A stretch of DNA of 64,000 nucleotides from Daldinia sp. FL1419 (GCA_025201765.1 MU623393.1:62001-126000), one strand, 5' to 3'; positions 10,316 through 24,600 are shown, numbered from the stretch's first letter. Translations and numbers: made by a program. Notes: generated from the sequence alone by a model not told the origin.

Positions 10316-12474
10316 AAAAGGATCGACAGATAACCGCCAACCAGTAAGACGTCTCATCTCATTACGTAGATACGTACATGATTAGAGGGGTCGGATACCT
10401 ATATATTAAAATCCTTGTCTCAGTAACGAGATAGGCGCGAATCCCTAACGTCGCAATGGCCAAGTCTTGCCGGCCTATCTGTCAGGTAACCTTAAGGGAA
10501 CAACCCTCATTGCGCCATGCGCCACGGGATACGAAAGAAAAAGCCAGCCCTGGGGATTTGTGCGAACCCGTGTTACCGCAGCACAAGAATCTGATATACA
10601 AATATTACCACACGTACCCTAGTAGAAATGAGGAGATGCAGCTGATAGATAGAAAGGATCCGAGTCGGTCGAGTCCGCTGTGGTGCTGCTATACTTTTTT
10701 TTTCTTTTTTTTTCTTTTCTTTTTTTTTTAATAACAACGGGTTGATAGCATAGCCTAGCAAATCGCACGTGAATGCTGCCGCCGCAATTCCCGGATCACC
10801 GTTGCAGTGAACCTTGCGTATACGGGAGAGCGTCCTTGATAATAGATAGCTGCCTGGTTTGCTGTCTGGTTTGCTATCTGGCTGGCTGGCTGGCTGGCTG
10901 GCTGGGGCTATCTTCCTACATACACACGTACGTATACCTGCCTACGCATTTCTATTAGTTTCACAAATATCCATTACCAACCGCAGCCTACCGCCAATCC
11001 CCATGGGCTATTGATATGTCGAAGTTATCGGTTTGGTTTAGGTAGGTACTCCCGAAGGACTACATACCTACCTAAGGCTACCTACCCAAGGCTACCTATA
11101 TGTAGCTATCTATTAGTTTCTTTTGTGCGCTCTCCGGATCCCCTAGCTGAAAGGAAACCGAAGGGGAAAGAGAGGGAGAGACTAGACCGGTCCACGCCGT
11201 GAAACCAATTAGCAAAGAGTATATGTTTCGCATGATGACGGGGCCATCTTATCCTGATTCGAACCTGTCGACCCGACCCGTCGCTAAGCTGGGAAAGCCT
11301 TTCGACAGATAAGTTTTTTAGTCAGGCGGTCCAGGTTATATTGCCCGTGACTCGCGGAATCAAGACCGATGCAGGCGAGGGGTTTTGTTGTTATACTAGA
11401 GTGGAATTTGATGGCGAAGATATCTTGGCATTAGGTATATTTTAGTAAATAAAAAGGGCATGGGTCGTATTGATGCAATCGAGCACGTTTTCGAAAAGCC
11501 CTGGTAGCTTTTTTTTTTTTTTTTTTTTTTTTTCCTCCCTAATCCCCTTGCAACGTGAAATCTTTGATGCCAGCTGCGGAAACCCGTCTTCTTTGCAAAT
11601 AATCGACCCGGATGTTGCGTGCTATTACGTACAAAACAGACAAGCGAACATCCTTCTTAGAGGCTCAACCACTACGTTACCATCATCACCTCAGCGAAAA
11701 AAAAAAAGTCTTCCTAGCGCCAAGGATGGCCCCTCTCTCAGACTGAATGAAGCATTTCCGCGGGCACACCCTTTCCCTCGAGTATCTTCTGTTGCTCTTA
11801 TGAGGAAGACGTTGTTCGCTACTTTCAAGAACTCTCTTTAGGCTTTGGGCAAGATTTATGAACCAACACTAAAAAAAAAAGGGCCTCCTACTCCCCCTCG
11901 AAGAAAAAGAAAAACCACCAAGATAACTTGCAGGGCTAACTAATAAGGGGTTATGCGGGGTTGACAATAAAATACCCCGCGGATAGATCGTGCTTCTTCG
12001 AAACTTCTCCACACCCTCCCTACCCTCCCTAGGGTCAGCCCAGGATTTTCTCACTTTGGAAAAGCTAGGATACTACGAATCTGTAACCTTGAAGCTTGAT
12101 ATCCTTATCAAAGCCGGATCGGACGATTCCGCTAGCTTTTTACCCCTGGATTCAGACGGCTATCACGGCTGTGGATTCTCGGGTCCCAGATTCCCATGGC
12201 ATCCAAGATGTGAGTTGGCGATAGAGGACGTGGTTTTGCATTCGCGGCATATTGCAGAGGTGATCAGATTGCTGGTTGGAGGGGAGCGCATTTCGTGTAT
12301 TATACCAAACTCCCCAAGTTCCGGCCCTACTTACTGATGGATTACGATGGGTGGAAGTTCCATGCGTTGGGGGCTAACAACTCGGGAAAGTCTTCCGCTG
12401 TCTTCCCAACCAGCCAAGCGTCCTGCGTCATTTGTATTGCCGGGTTGATCTGTCCGCCGTCGTGCGCCATGGGA
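10316..12474. other. Intergenic, no supported gene
   Basis: It contains a (CTGG)n run near 10877-10903, poly-T tracts at 10695-10729 and 11510-11534, and a 115-codon open frame at 11990-12337. That last frame has mixed composition and no recognisable domain, and I could not link it to neighbouring exons. The right end probably holds the 3' untranslated region of the transcription factor that ends at 12475. Confidence 0.4.
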
Positions 12475-15014
12475 TCAAAGTAGCGCTAGATTATGGGGGT
12501 TTATTAGCAATTTCGCCATGGCCTGGGAGAAAAAAAAAACCAAGTCATCAGATACAACTCACCCAGTCGTAGCCATTCTGCATCGTCCAAGGAGAGTCTG
12601 GCATGCCATTTACGTCCATTCCATTCGTCGCGGCAGCACCAAAATCAGCGAAACTCTCTATTGAAGGTTCATTGCTGCTAAATACCCTCGGGGGGTCACC
12701 ATTACTGATCGATAGGTCTGCTATCTCTACCATCTCGGTATTCCCGTTTTCAAAGGATTCTGGTGTTGTATCCGGGAGGAGTGAGGTATCGATTTGAAGT
12801 TTCGCCTGGATTCTTTGAAGGATTGTTCGAACAACCTCCTCAGCCTTTTTGAATTCTCCGGCGTCGCCTGACATATCGCACCAAACGCTATAAGATCTCT
12901 TAAGCAGATATAAGAGTTTATCTTTGGTAAATGGCGGTGACTTCCGAGCTATCCAGTCGGGGCTGCTGCCCTCTTCCCAGTATTTATCGTTCTGAATCAT
13001 GAGGGCCAGGACCATATCCGCTAGGAGGAAGTCATTTACGGCCACTAATGCCGCGACGAACCAGCCTGTTTGGCGTAGCATGCCACCCGGCTTGGTAGCT
13101 TCGTGCATGGTATATTGGAGATCTAGTATTGCCAATGCCGCCTCAAAGCATATTCGGCGGGAGTAGTCGTGCTCTTGCTTCGGTACGGGCTCGGCGAGAT
13201 ACCTTCGATGAAGGACACATCTGCTTTTCTGATATATTGCTGCGATACCGAATCGTTGAATGACTCGGACAGGCGGCTCCATAACACACTCTTCCATAGG
13301 CTTCATTTTCATAAGTGAAGGTATCGTATTCCATGTTTCTTCAATTTGCGAGTCGAGCCTCATGACTTCAGCGTACGTCGGGACTGTAAGAGCATGTGCT
13401 TGCCGGACAACGATGAAGAACACGCGGATGATCCGTGCCTTATTAATAGGGTAGGTAAGTGTTGTATATTCCGTGTCGGGGCGGGCCGGGGGCAACTCCT
13501 TGGTATCTTTATCAAAATCGGTATCCATTAGGTGTGACGGCAGTTCCGTATCAGTTTCGATACCGTGGACCATGCTGGGTAGACCTAGATTAAAGGCGAC
13601 GAGCAGCTCGATTTGGATTGCGATACTCCACGCACGCCGCCGCATCTCGCCGTCATATGGTGAGATATTAGGTAATTTGCTAGGGTCACGATGGAGACCC
13701 ATCTTCAACATGAGCCGGATTAATACGGACGAAAGCAGGTAACAGTTCATGCGGTGATCACGATTCGTCATGAAGTCCCCTTCGACATATAACAAGAACG
13801 CCTGAAGCGTATAGAAGTTTGGTTGGGAGTATTTTCCCCAGATAAGAGCCCATCCAGCAGCGCCCCTGTACTGTTTAAACCTGTCCATGACTGGTATAGG
13901 AGAATCACTCACTAACTCGTGAGGCGCGGCGAATGAAGAGAAGAATACGCCGAGTGCCAATACCATATAGAGAATAGCTATCCAGTTCAGCGGGGCTCCT
14001 TCGGGATCTTTGCAGAATTCATTGTATTCCCTCAAAAATGTAGGAACGTGAATGATGTCTGAAAATGTTAGCAGTGAAATCATGAATTCACTTGAGGCAA
14101 ATCATGTCAACTCACGTTGAGAAGGGCTGTTAGAGTTAAAGTAACGATTTATCAAACGGTCAACGACGGCTTTATCCGGTAAGAGAGCGAGTAACTCCGA
14201 CTTATCCCTAGGGACACCCCGCGAGAACATCAGAAGCTCGTTTGGTCCAGTATTCTCATACGGATCGTAAATCTCGTCACCATCTTCGAGCGGGTCCTCG
14301 AAGTAGCTTTTGAGGTCCTCAATCTAATACGCAGAGTCAGTCGCCAACGTATCCTTGGATGTGATTTAAACAAGGGTCCTCACATCCTCTAATACAGCCA
14401 TAAAATGTGTGCCTCCGACGTAGCTGGTGGCTTTTTCGCCCTGAACGATGAGGCCACCGGCGCTCTGTCCTTGTTCCATCCTCTTATCCAAGGGCACTGT
14501 TGGCATGGAACCCTCCGTACCGATCATGCCGCGGACCACTGTAGTAACGTCTTAGCGACATTTTACTTTCAGAGCGAGATATTTGAGATATAGCACTCTC
14601 GGAATACGGGTGGTTGAACACGAATATATTTGGAAGGGGTGTGGTATATAAATCAAATAAACGGCATATTAAATCGAGACGAGCAACGGGGACATCCGGG
14701 TTTGTGTAACTCCGGGACTTATTATACGTACTCCCTTCCAGTCTCTTCAAACGTGCGGCCATGCTCTTTGCGGGCTTCTGCTTCTCGGGTCTTGGAGCAT
14801 AGAGGCAGCCTTCCGGTTTACCCTTCCGAATGCATTGACCGCATGGCGTTGTGCGGTCGCACTTGAGCTTAGAATTACGGCATGGTGCGCAGCTAAGCAG
14901 TACTCGGGTTCGCTTTACATGTCCATTTCCGCCCCCGTTTGCTCCGCCAACTCCCGCTGCCGATGACGACGCGGGGTCACCGCCTCCCGGGTCGTTAGAG
15001 CTATTGGCTTGCAT
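12475..15014 (-). CDS. Zn2Cys6 transcription factor with fungal_trans domain, five exons
   Basis: Exons 15014-14732, 14538-14384, 14323-14116, 14058-12563 and 12522-12475 join in frame to 729 aa. The zinc cluster is C42-x2-C45-x6-C52-x5-C58-x2-C61-x8-C70, preceded by a Gly/Ser-rich leader. It is followed by the linker motif MAARLKRLEG, which runs across the first intron into MVRGM. The middle-homology region shows YVGGTHFMAVLEDIEDLKSYF, then HIIHVPTFLREY and RLMLKMGLHRDPSKL, typical of the fungal-specific transcription factor domain (PF04082). The last exon is short and encodes a tail ending LLINPHNLALL; it is supported by a strong donor GTGAGT and a T-rich acceptor ending CTCCCAG. The target genes are unknown. 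Confidence 0.9.
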
Positions 15015-16372
15015 TATGGGCTATTCTTCTTTTACTCGCGCAAGGGCCGGCTAGTATAAAAGCAATGTGCATAAAAAGGTTGCTAGTAGTTTTCGATACT
15101 ATGCACTTGCGAGACGCCAGGGGAAATTACCGGCAGGGCGAAGTTCGCATTTAGGAGCGACCTGCACTGATCCGTAGTCTCCAGAAGATTACGTGAACCA
15201 GGTTCGATAAAACGGATCATAGCCCTCTTTGGTCCGTGGCAACTTGCTGAGCCGCAGTCGTAGTGCGCGGCATTCTAAGCACGTGCGATAACCAATCAAT
15301 CGGGTTGGAACGCTGGGAATGCTAGAAATACTAGGATGTTGAATATATATGTAGGTAGGTATTCTTCAATTATAATCTCGTGGTAAAGGTAAATTATTGA
15401 AGGAAGAAAGACCGGAAGGTATAGTTAAATGTAACTAGGTTGACAGGTTAACGGTTAGCTAACTATGGTTAATGGACATTTGAAGTTTACAGTTTATACT
15501 TTACTTAACTACCTACATAGGTGCGTAGTGCATAGACTAAGGTTGTAAGGGATTATGATTGGGTGAATATTCTGGGTTCTGTCGGTAAGAAATAGGCAGG
15601 TCCTAGCACACGAAAACAAGTATATAAGTAAGCAACTATATCCTAAGGTTGTTGTTACCTAAGGTTCACGTAGGATCTAGACCTATAGTCTTAATCAGGA
15701 GGTACCTATCAAGTGCCACACTTTTTAACTACTAGACTTTCGGGCCAGTAAGCGAGAAATAAGGCTGATTGGTAATGCGATGAGCCTGTATCCACTAACC
15801 CGCTATGAAGTAGGAATTCGTTGGAAATATCCAAAATTTATATATCTCATCCGACATTGGTAGCGTTATTATTATCCTCTATGGTATCACTTGTTGTCAA
15901 CATCAAATAGAATCCCTTTAAAGTCCGGGCTATATCAACAATGCAGATAGATGTTGGAAAGACATTATAATTTTCCTGTTGTCTGCCTGTAATCCTGCCT
16001 TTCCGATATTCCAACATTAGTCGTCTCTTTATTTTATTTTATTTTTTCTTCTCGTAGCCCGCTTTTTATAGTACCTCATGAATGGTCCTGCCAGTAAATT
16101 CGAATATCCGAATCGAAGTAGGTAAAACCTCTCTAGGAGGTAGGTAAGGTTGGTATACATCAGCCAGGCCAGCCTTTTGATTACTTCGCAGTGTCGGTTT
16201 AGATTAGTGTTCAACAGGCGTAGACGATTTTCGGCGTCAGGGTTCCTTGGGTGTCTTACATTGAAACAAAGAACTTGTTCCACGTGTGAGAGCTCTGTAG
16301 TCTCGTAGCTAGATAGAGTTCCTCGCGGAGCACCGAAATTATTTCCTCGCTTATTGCCTAGCCTCGTGACAT
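15015..16372. other. Intergenic between two transcription factors
   Basis: AT-rich with scattered TAGGTA words. A minus-strand frame at 16029-16442 overlaps the end of the next gene in another register and has no domain. I see no gene. The region should include the promoter of the 12475-15014 factor and the terminator of the 16373-18642 factor. Confidence 0.5.
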
Positions 16373-18642
16373 TCACCACCGAATCTGCGTGGCTTGTGTT
16401 CGCGGGTCTAGCATGCCCGGGATCAACCCCCGTGTGCCACATTGAATTGTAGCGACACGTTCGCGAAGGTCGAATTCAACGGCCCGCACCATAACACGCC
16501 TTTCTTCCGGGATAGTCCTCCTCATATACGGGGAGAATGTCACACTCTCCCTTCGACCCGCCCAGCGAGCATTACCGCCAGGGCCGAGCGGAACATCATT
16601 GCTAAAACTGGGAGATCCGGCACTCAGTGCGCCTGGGCTCCCCGCGGAAAGTCTGCTCATATCGGTCGAACTCGATGTCGGACGTCCAAATTCATCGTCG
16701 CCCTCTTCTATTTCCATGATCCACATACCTATGCGAGCCGCGAGCTCGCTATCCCACATGCCTTCCCTTCGCGAACTAGTTCGCAACAGCTGAATAGCTT
16801 GACGCCGGACTACGGGATCTCGACACTTCGTAGCAACCACGAAAAGCGGAGGGACGATACCTAAATCCGCACTAAAACTGGGCTTGATATGTCGGGCCGT
16901 ATACTGTCCACCAAAGGCGTCCGGATGAGTTGGTTGGTGATGGCAAAAATCCAGATTCGGGCATCGTTTCGCAGCCGCTCTTCGCTCTTCATCTCCTACT
17001 ACCTCTACGGCTAGGTTGACAATGTCTCTAAATTGCGGTAGGTGCACATCGAATTGAAGCTCAGTGTCACTGAATGTCATATAAAATAGAATCTCACCCA
17101 TGATTTGGTTCATCTTAAGAACAGCAATTGCGGTTTTTTCCTGGCTACTCTTCGCAGGGATTGTGCGAGATGATAGTATAGGTTCAAAAGCCCTAGACCA
17201 AGCAGATATTTTATCGGCAAAGCCTGTACCATACTGTCTCAGGGAATTTGGGAGTACACCCATAGGGCTCATCGATGTTGTGAACGAGAACATATTCTCT
17301 GTAAATCGCATCATCTGCTCGCAAAGGTTATCCCACGCCAGCCTCGCCTCAATTAATGACTGAAATATTTCTGGCGTTTGCGGCTGGGTTGTTGATATTG
17401 GGGAGCCTCCATCGGGGGGAGGGGACATGGGGTGTTCAGCGTGTTGTGGAGTAAGACGTATGACAAATGGTTGGGGGAAATGGAAAGCCATGTCGTAGGA
17501 CTTTGCTTGAATGGCCAGACGAGTGAACATCTGAACTAGATCCTGCTCTACTGGCTCTTCGGGCTTGGGGAGAAAAGAGTTCCTACGTTGAGCACGTAAG
17601 TTTTCGAGCAACCGGAGACCGCTTTGAATTTGGCCAATTGCTTGCTTATGATCGCCAATGAACGAGTCAAAGCAAGCTAGTAACACCGCTGCCATAAGAC
17701 TCATCCTCTGTGAAGCTTGGTCCTGCGATGTCAAGACCCACATCGAGTTTAGAGCCAATGAATAATGCTTAAAGGCAACCTCCCAATGCCGAGCCGCATT
17801 ATCCGTCAAATCAATTACGGGGGCTGGCGAATTGGGGGGCGACTCTGACATCTTCTCCAGCGTCTTGTAAAGAGCACCTAAAGCAACAACTGAATGCCGT
17901 ATGGCTTTCTCGGAGTGGCATTCTTGTAAAACACTCCGTGTCCAGAAAGACGAGTCAAAAAAGCCGGATAACTCGCCGGCTGTACGCTCCCTAAAAAGTT
18001 GAAAATATAGGCCTTCTGTTGGATCAAACGTAAGTAAAGATGGCCGATGGACTGTCAATGAGCTGGAAACCGGTGTTTGAGGAGGAGTGAGGCCGTTGGG
18101 GGTTTTGACGGGTAGTTGTAGTTGTTGCTGAGGCTCTAGCCTTGTAACCGCAACCTGTGGTCGTGGTGGAGGCTGGGACCGAGCTGGCCGGATGTCATGG
18201 TTTGCTGGGACGACGTGAGTGTCGTGGCCGGCGCGTGTCTTGGGCGCAATTAGTCTTTCCTCGAAGACCTTGGCCCGTGGAGGGGGCGGATAGCCAGTGC
18301 ATTCTCTCTTAGACCGAACACACTGAGTACATGCTGGCCGCTGCTCGTCGCATTTAATACGTCGTTGTCTAGATTTGGAGTAATCACTTAGCATAGTGTG
18401 CAAAAACACAGCTAATAACTACAGGTGGACATTGTGAAATAAAAGATTATAAAAAATAAAATAAAAATAAGAAGAAGAGAAGGCAATCTTATCTTGAAAG
18501 AAAACACGTACTTGCAGTTGTTGCAACCTGTTTTGACTTTCGGTTTGCTGGTACGACATCTCCTCTGAGGCCGTTCCTGGGTCTGGGTTGCATCGGCCGA
18601 GGACAAGGCCACTCTGGGCCGTGGAGCACTGCTCGTGCTCAT
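16373..18642 (-). CDS. Zn2Cys6 transcription factor (Fungal_trans_2-like), two exons
   Basis: Exon 1 (18642-18512) and exon 2 (18368-16373) give 708 aa. The single intron cuts the DNA-binding zinc cluster: C40-x2-C43 comes from exon 1 and C50-x6-C57-x2-C60-x6-C67 from exon 2, giving the canonical order CNNCKQRRIKCDEQRPACTQ. The body has TEGLYFQLFRERTAGELSGFF and AIRHSVVALGALYKTLE, typical of the large Ascomycota family with the Fungal_trans_2 (DUF3468-type) region. A Pro/Gln-rich linker lies between the two domains and a Ser/Gly-rich stretch near the C-terminus. It is on the same strand as the other Zn2Cys6 gene but clearly a different subfamily, so this is not a recent tandem copy. Confidence 0.9.
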
Positions 18643-21386
18643 CTTATCTCCGAGACTTCAATCACTCCTGAGCAAAATCAGGTACAGCCGAGCGCATAAC
18701 AGAGCCCACGAAAAAGGAGCTAATCCGGAGTATAACACAGGAAATAGGGCAAGAATGAGAATGCGCCCTTAAAGGGGCGTATTTAAGCGCGATTCAATAC
18801 CCAAGGACGCGTGAAGTGGTTGCGGTGGAGCTGAGACGGGATCAAATAAGGAGGAACCGAGAAGCATTGACCGTCTTGGAGTATACCGATAGGAACGGAA
18901 CTAAATGTGGCGAATAGATTGGAAATTAATAAATAATATGTACGGATTTCGAGTTGTCCGAGCAAGCTCTCTTCCAAGAAGGGGTATCAAACGAATATTG
19001 GTTTTTTAGCATAACCGGGGATAAACAAAAGCAACAAGAGGACGAGGGGGACGGAAGGGAAGAAGAAAGGAGAATATAGTTTTGTCCCTTTGAGGTCTGT
19101 TGCACGTTCTTGGGACCTTGGGTGGAGTTGAGCGGACGGGATGGGGAATTTTGAGATGGAGATATGGGTGCCGATGGATGGGTATTTCTAGTGTAAGGGT
19201 AAAGTTTAACTAGTAGATTTTAACTACCTAGTTAGTAATAACTTACTAGTTAAGTTTAATAGGTTTACTTTCCAAATCGGAGGGTGCAAGGGGGGTGTAA
19301 AGTTCACCGGGATTCTTGGGGTTCTTTTACATACTCGTGGACCTACATACATTTCAAAGGCACGCATGTAGTAAAAGGTTTGGCGAATTCTGGCAGGTCT
19401 ATATTAAAAAAGTTAGGGTGATCTGGATTGGAATTTTGGGGGGCTTAGATTGCGGCACAGCTTCTGTGTATACATCATTTCTACTACCTAAGTGCCTAGT
19501 ACCTGCCTCACATGCGGTAAGCACGTACATGTAGGCCAACCAGCCTACCGATGTACTTACATGATACTTTGATAACCGAGATACGATACTTTCAAGGTAG
19601 CGATTGCTTGTGCAAAAAGGTAGGTACATCAATCATGTCCAACTCGATAGAACTAGGTAGACAAACGTCCAATATACAAACATTATAATAAATGCTATCT
19701 ATACTAGTATCGATGCCGTATGAGTTACATGGTATCTAATGCGGATTGCCTTTTTGCTTTGTTTTGCTTTGGAAGTTCCAAGTACTATGGATGTACGTAA
19801 ATGCGGGTGTATAGTGGATCTCTCCGTACCTACATGTAGAAAAAAAGAGGTACCTACCTACTAATGTATACCTAAGTCCATGGGTGTTGATTAATTTATT
19901 AGTGCGCGTTACCTGGATAGTTACCTATTTAGACGTTTGTGGTATATGTTACACAGGCTAGAGAGTTGCATACCTCCGTCAAGGATGCTCGGTAAGGTTT
20001 AGGTAGCCTGCAAGGCATATCGATAATTTGTCATATTAAGAGACATTTGAGCCCGTTAGGTCTCCCTTTACAAGCGCCACACCAAGAGCTTTTCGACCGA
20101 TATGCCCGGTTCCATATCGTGTTCCGTAGGGCTGTTATCTATCCGGTTACTTGGGTACTTAATCCCCTTAACTACCTACCTACCTACCTATCTATTATTT
20201 ACTTACAAGTTGCGGACATTTACGGACATCTTTATTGTGACGTAGGTATACGGAATTTCTAATATCTTGTAATTATTGCGCCTCTATACAATTGACATAA
20301 ACTACGATGATATTGTACAGGAGGGAGAAAAAAACTCCTAATTACAAGCATCGCAGGACGTCGGCTGAAAGATGGCTGGCTGAAAGTAGGGACTAGCTGT
20401 AAGTGAATAATTTATCAAGCCCCAGACCAGCCATCCAATCATCATACCACCGTCATCAACATTTATTTTTCTCCGCCTGACATAATCAGGGTTCAAGTAC
20501 CTTGAACCCCTGGCTACGGAAATCACCTAACCTAGTCCTTAGCGCTCGCACTTTTTGGACTGGAGATGCTGCAATCGGCTGTACCAAGATACGATAAGTG
20601 GAAATTAGGTAGGGACTCCTGTGTGCCCCTGGCTAGAACCATTGCCTAGGTAGGTAGGTATGTACATACTACCTTCTAAACAGTGTAGAATATATTGTAT
20701 AATTAGTTAAGGTTAATATATAATTAATAACTATAAATAACTTCTCAATGGCACCCTCGTCATGTTGAAGCATTTGTCTCGTCTAATTACTATTATTTCT
20801 AGCAATTGAAAAGGTCCGTCGAGCGCTTGGATTTTTGGATAGTCAATCGTACCAGGTGGGATTGAAAGTAAGAATGCGGGATAATTAAGATTTCTATCTC
20901 ATCTTACATAACTAATTAATATAATAACTAACTGTGGTTAGTTGACTACTAAGATCTAAAACTTGAAACACGCAATTACATACTTTAAACTTAGGTAAGA
21001 AGTAGTTACTTGACTTGAATAGTTAGTATGTATATTAGAGGTAGTTATATATTATGTAAAGTAATTGTATTTGGGTATTTAATTTCTTGAGGTCTTATTA
21101 TCATTAATTCTACTAATTCTACTAATGTTATCGTCGTCTCCTTCCTCTTGTCGATGCCTAGATACCTACCTAAGTAGGTATCTAGTATCCAAATAGCACC
21201 CGCATGACCACTTAGCGCCATTTTAATCCCAGTTAGGTGGTTGGATTCTCATCTTACCATGCCTCTTACAACTGCTGGTGGCTAAGAGCTTGTCTGTGAT
21301 CGTCATCACATTTTATTGCCCACTTCGGTCGACCATCCCACATCTGCTCAGTTCAATATATACGTCAATTAGCAGCATTCGTATAT
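18643..21386. other. Gene-poor block
   Basis: No gene is supported. TAGGTAC/CCTACC words are frequent (around 19840-19870, 20170-20195 and 20645-20665) and the rest is AT-rich. Short open frames such as 18783-18977 and 19316-19534 lack domains and codon structure. Confidence 0.45.
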
Positions 21387-21623
21387 ATGCCGCGAAGTGC
21401 CAAATACTACTACAAGTAGGTAAGCTTTTCCTCTTCAGTCTACTTTGATTCATCGCCATCTAATCGCAGTGTCACCAATCCTTATGGAGGAGGAAAACAA
21501 TTCACTCGCGGAGCCGGCCCGTATATTGCGGAATATAATCATCCAAGAATACCGGATGTGATCTTAAGCGTCGCCAAGTACTATATTTGTACCCACCAAT
21601 TCAGCCCTACGAGGAAGCTATGA
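21387..21623 (+). CDS. Candidate two-exon small protein (60 aa)
   Basis: The ATG at 21387 opens MPRSAKYYY. A donor GTAGGT at 21416 and an acceptor ending CGCAG at 21469 remove a 54-nt intron, and exon 2 (21470-21623) continues in frame as VTNPYGGGKQFTRGAGPYI to a TGA. The total is 183 nt, a multiple of three. The Tyr/Gly-rich, basic sequence has no signal peptide or membrane helix and no family I recognise. The support is reading-frame consistency across a consensus intron and a non-random composition. It sits alone in a gene-poor block, so it may be a lineage-specific gene or chance. Confidence 0.4.
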
Positions 21624-24600
21624 TCTCCCTAGTGGCACATCTGACTAGGTTACAGACTTACATACATAGTATATAACGCTGAGACCAATCGTTCTCCGCC
21701 AAATTCATCGCTGCTAAGGGTAGCGTATGCAAGGTGTGAAGACCGTCTTACCTTTTACGCCAATACGGAATACGTCTTCGTTCTTAGTCCATCAGCCCTA
21801 TAGTGCAACCACGTCAGAAATCATTATTCGTCCATGTTTCCCACGGAAGACTGCATTAGTGTCTACATGCATCATGAGGGAGGCCGCCACTCCATGTTAA
21901 GGAATGGGTGCCGATTTTATTCTGCCCGAACCATGAGTTATTATAAGAGGTTCACTCTTCGTTAAACGACGTCGCGAGCGTCCAATCAAGAGAGCCCCGA
22001 GGAGGGAGATGGCATAAAACTTCTGATATCCGATTTTGGGGGCTTTTTCTTGCCCTTGGAAACAGGCCGCCCGTAACATGGATTTGCCGAGCGTCTTTTA
22101 CGTCTTGTCTCATCGGATGAAAGTGGCGAAAAACACAACATGAATCATACTAGCCGGCTCTTTGGCTCCCATTAAACTCCTGGTACATGGCATTGCGATA
22201 ATATTGTGCATTATACCGCGTTTACAATCGGTCTGGGTATTCACACAGCTTTCTATGTGTAATACCACCTATTTATTTCCCCGCTTGTCTAACAGCTCAT
22301 GTATTCTCAACTCCTAGCCAAGACTCTTAGCCGCAACAACCAATGATGGTAGCTAATAGATTTCGCATTGACGTGGCTCGAATGACAAGACTGAACTCGT
22401 GAAACTTACACAGGCGCAAGGTATCTTATCTAGGCGTGGATAGGCCTCCATACCAGCGCTATAATGATATCACTCCTCGAAACTACCTATGTATCATGTT
22501 TCTAATCTTTGTTAAAATGCCTAACCCAACAATCGGTGAAGCCGTCACGTTCCTACCCACTGTCACATTTAACGATGCAAGTTCCATTCGTACCCAGCAG
22601 ATATATACATTAAAACGCAAGCGGCTAACGTCAATTCGTTCTTCGTGGCGATATGGTAGCCTCACTATAATTACTATTTACTTACGCGTCAATGACACCC
22701 CAGAAAGAATAATACTCACGACCGCTTCGGCCCTTTAAAATGGTGGCACAACACCCCACAAGGACCGTCTTCCGAAGCCGTCCCAATTACATGTTGTGTC
22801 CTTGGAGAATGATGCCCGGGGTCATAATCAGGGGGACCCTCAATCTGAGTCAGATAGGCTATCAACGTAGCGTAGTACTAAGATGAAATCGATGTACATC
22901 CGATCTGCTGGCATTGTAGCCTTACCTACATAGTAGGTACCTAGGTAGCGCTAGATGGTACTAGAGTCTAGATTGCGGCAAGGCCCAATGCTTGGTTTGC
23001 CCCCGATTTCAAGACCAGCAAACCGAGAATTCGTAACACCGACCGACAAGCAGCGACGCATAGCACGTCGGAGTAACAAAGCCCCCGCCTAGAGTCCAGC
23101 TAGTTCGGCGATCGCAGCCAAACCCCGGATAGCGAAACTGTGTTTCGTATGTTTACGTACCTAGGTAAGTACCTACCTAAGAGCAATCAGACAGGTTCGG
23201 AACAGGAACAGTATCAACAAAGATGGTTAGGAGGTATCTAATGTAAAATGATGTCGTTGGGTGGATCACGTTACTTGGATACGTCGCACATCGATCCGAG
23301 ACCGATATAAGGGAGAAAATGAAGTATTGGGATATGTTGAGTTGTTTTGGCTCAGCCTCTTTACCTTTTCACTAAGTGGGATTTTTCAAGCTTCCGTGTA
23401 GCCACGCGATCCCATATAGGGGGGAATACCCGCTTTTTCCCCCTCTTGGCCAACTAGTGGTGACCGACTTTTTGCGCACTTTACCCGCGGAAGTTAACGG
23501 TCGGTGGGCTACCGAAGAGTCGGTAGATGGAAAGATCAAAAACACCGCTAGCAAGGCGCAGCAGCCTCCGGACATGCCCGAAAATTTCCCTAAAGCGGGA
23601 TCCGCAATGCGGCCCTTGGTTTTGACATTGATGTGAAACTTTCTGCTTCGATAAACAAAAGTGATATACCTACGTCAAAGACAGGCATTGGTCGTCATTG
23701 GCGCCCACCATTTCACAATAAAATCTGCCTTGCGATAAATGGTACCTAATTGCTCACGAGCCACCTCCACAACGATTTTATCTTTCTCTACACTCGGTCG
23801 ATTGACGTATTAGATATCGTGGCTGTGCTAGGAGTTGGCCATTATTTGCTCGAGAGCATTGTCATGCTCTAGACGGAATAGGTAAGAGAACACGCGGATA
23901 ATTTAGATTGTGAGCCCCATTATGATTCGACCAGAATAAGTTAAAAGGACCTTTAGGAAACCCTCGTAACTAGCCTACCTACTCGTAAGGAAAGTGATTG
24001 ATGCTGTTGTACGGCATTAGATGCATGTTGGTCCAACTCGATTGGGAAGATAGCTACAGACGATATAACTATATACGACAATAGAATGCGGCTCTTTGCT
24101 TATCGATCACGCCGGATTCTTCATATTTTGTCTCGGTTGATAAATGCTGTGTCTCATCGTATTTCGGCGATTCAACTTAATATTTACTTACATATACCGC
24201 GATATCCACGGATGTAAGTAGCGAATACGTAGAATATACAAGACAACTTAGACTTGCTTTATCTTCACAGGCCAATTATAAGCCGCAGAACAAACGGGTC
24301 TCGGCATCTTCCAGGATGGTCCGTAGGTACCTATCAACCGGTACCCCTAGCCCCGATTAGATAGTGGAAGCAACAAAGATAGCAATAACCCCTGCAAAAA
24401 AAAAAAGTTGAGCTCATAGAATTCAAAGTCCGATTCGTTCCAAAGCTCCGTCGGAAACCTAGCAAGACTCACCGAAGGCAGAAACATACATACTTATCTG
24501 AGACTTTGAAAAGCGGCAAGGCATCCAAATTTAATTGGCCACTCAGCTATATCGTATCAACAATCCGTTCCCGAAACCCTTCAACAAGCATCTCAATCGC

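Noticed and set aside
10023..10347. Open frames across the poly-G and N region on both strands
   Set aside because: They consist of homopolymer-encoded Gly, Pro or Met/Ile runs and span the assembly gap.
11250..11275. GATTCGAACC word resembling a tRNA B box on the minus strand
   Set aside because: The flanking bases form no T-arm stem and no acceptor pairing exists.
948..18642. Possible secondary-metabolite cluster (dioxygenase, NMR1 and two Zn2Cys6 factors)
   Set aside because: No core enzyme (PKS, NRPS, terpene cyclase), transporter or other tailoring gene is present, and the genes are separated by long gene-poor DNA.
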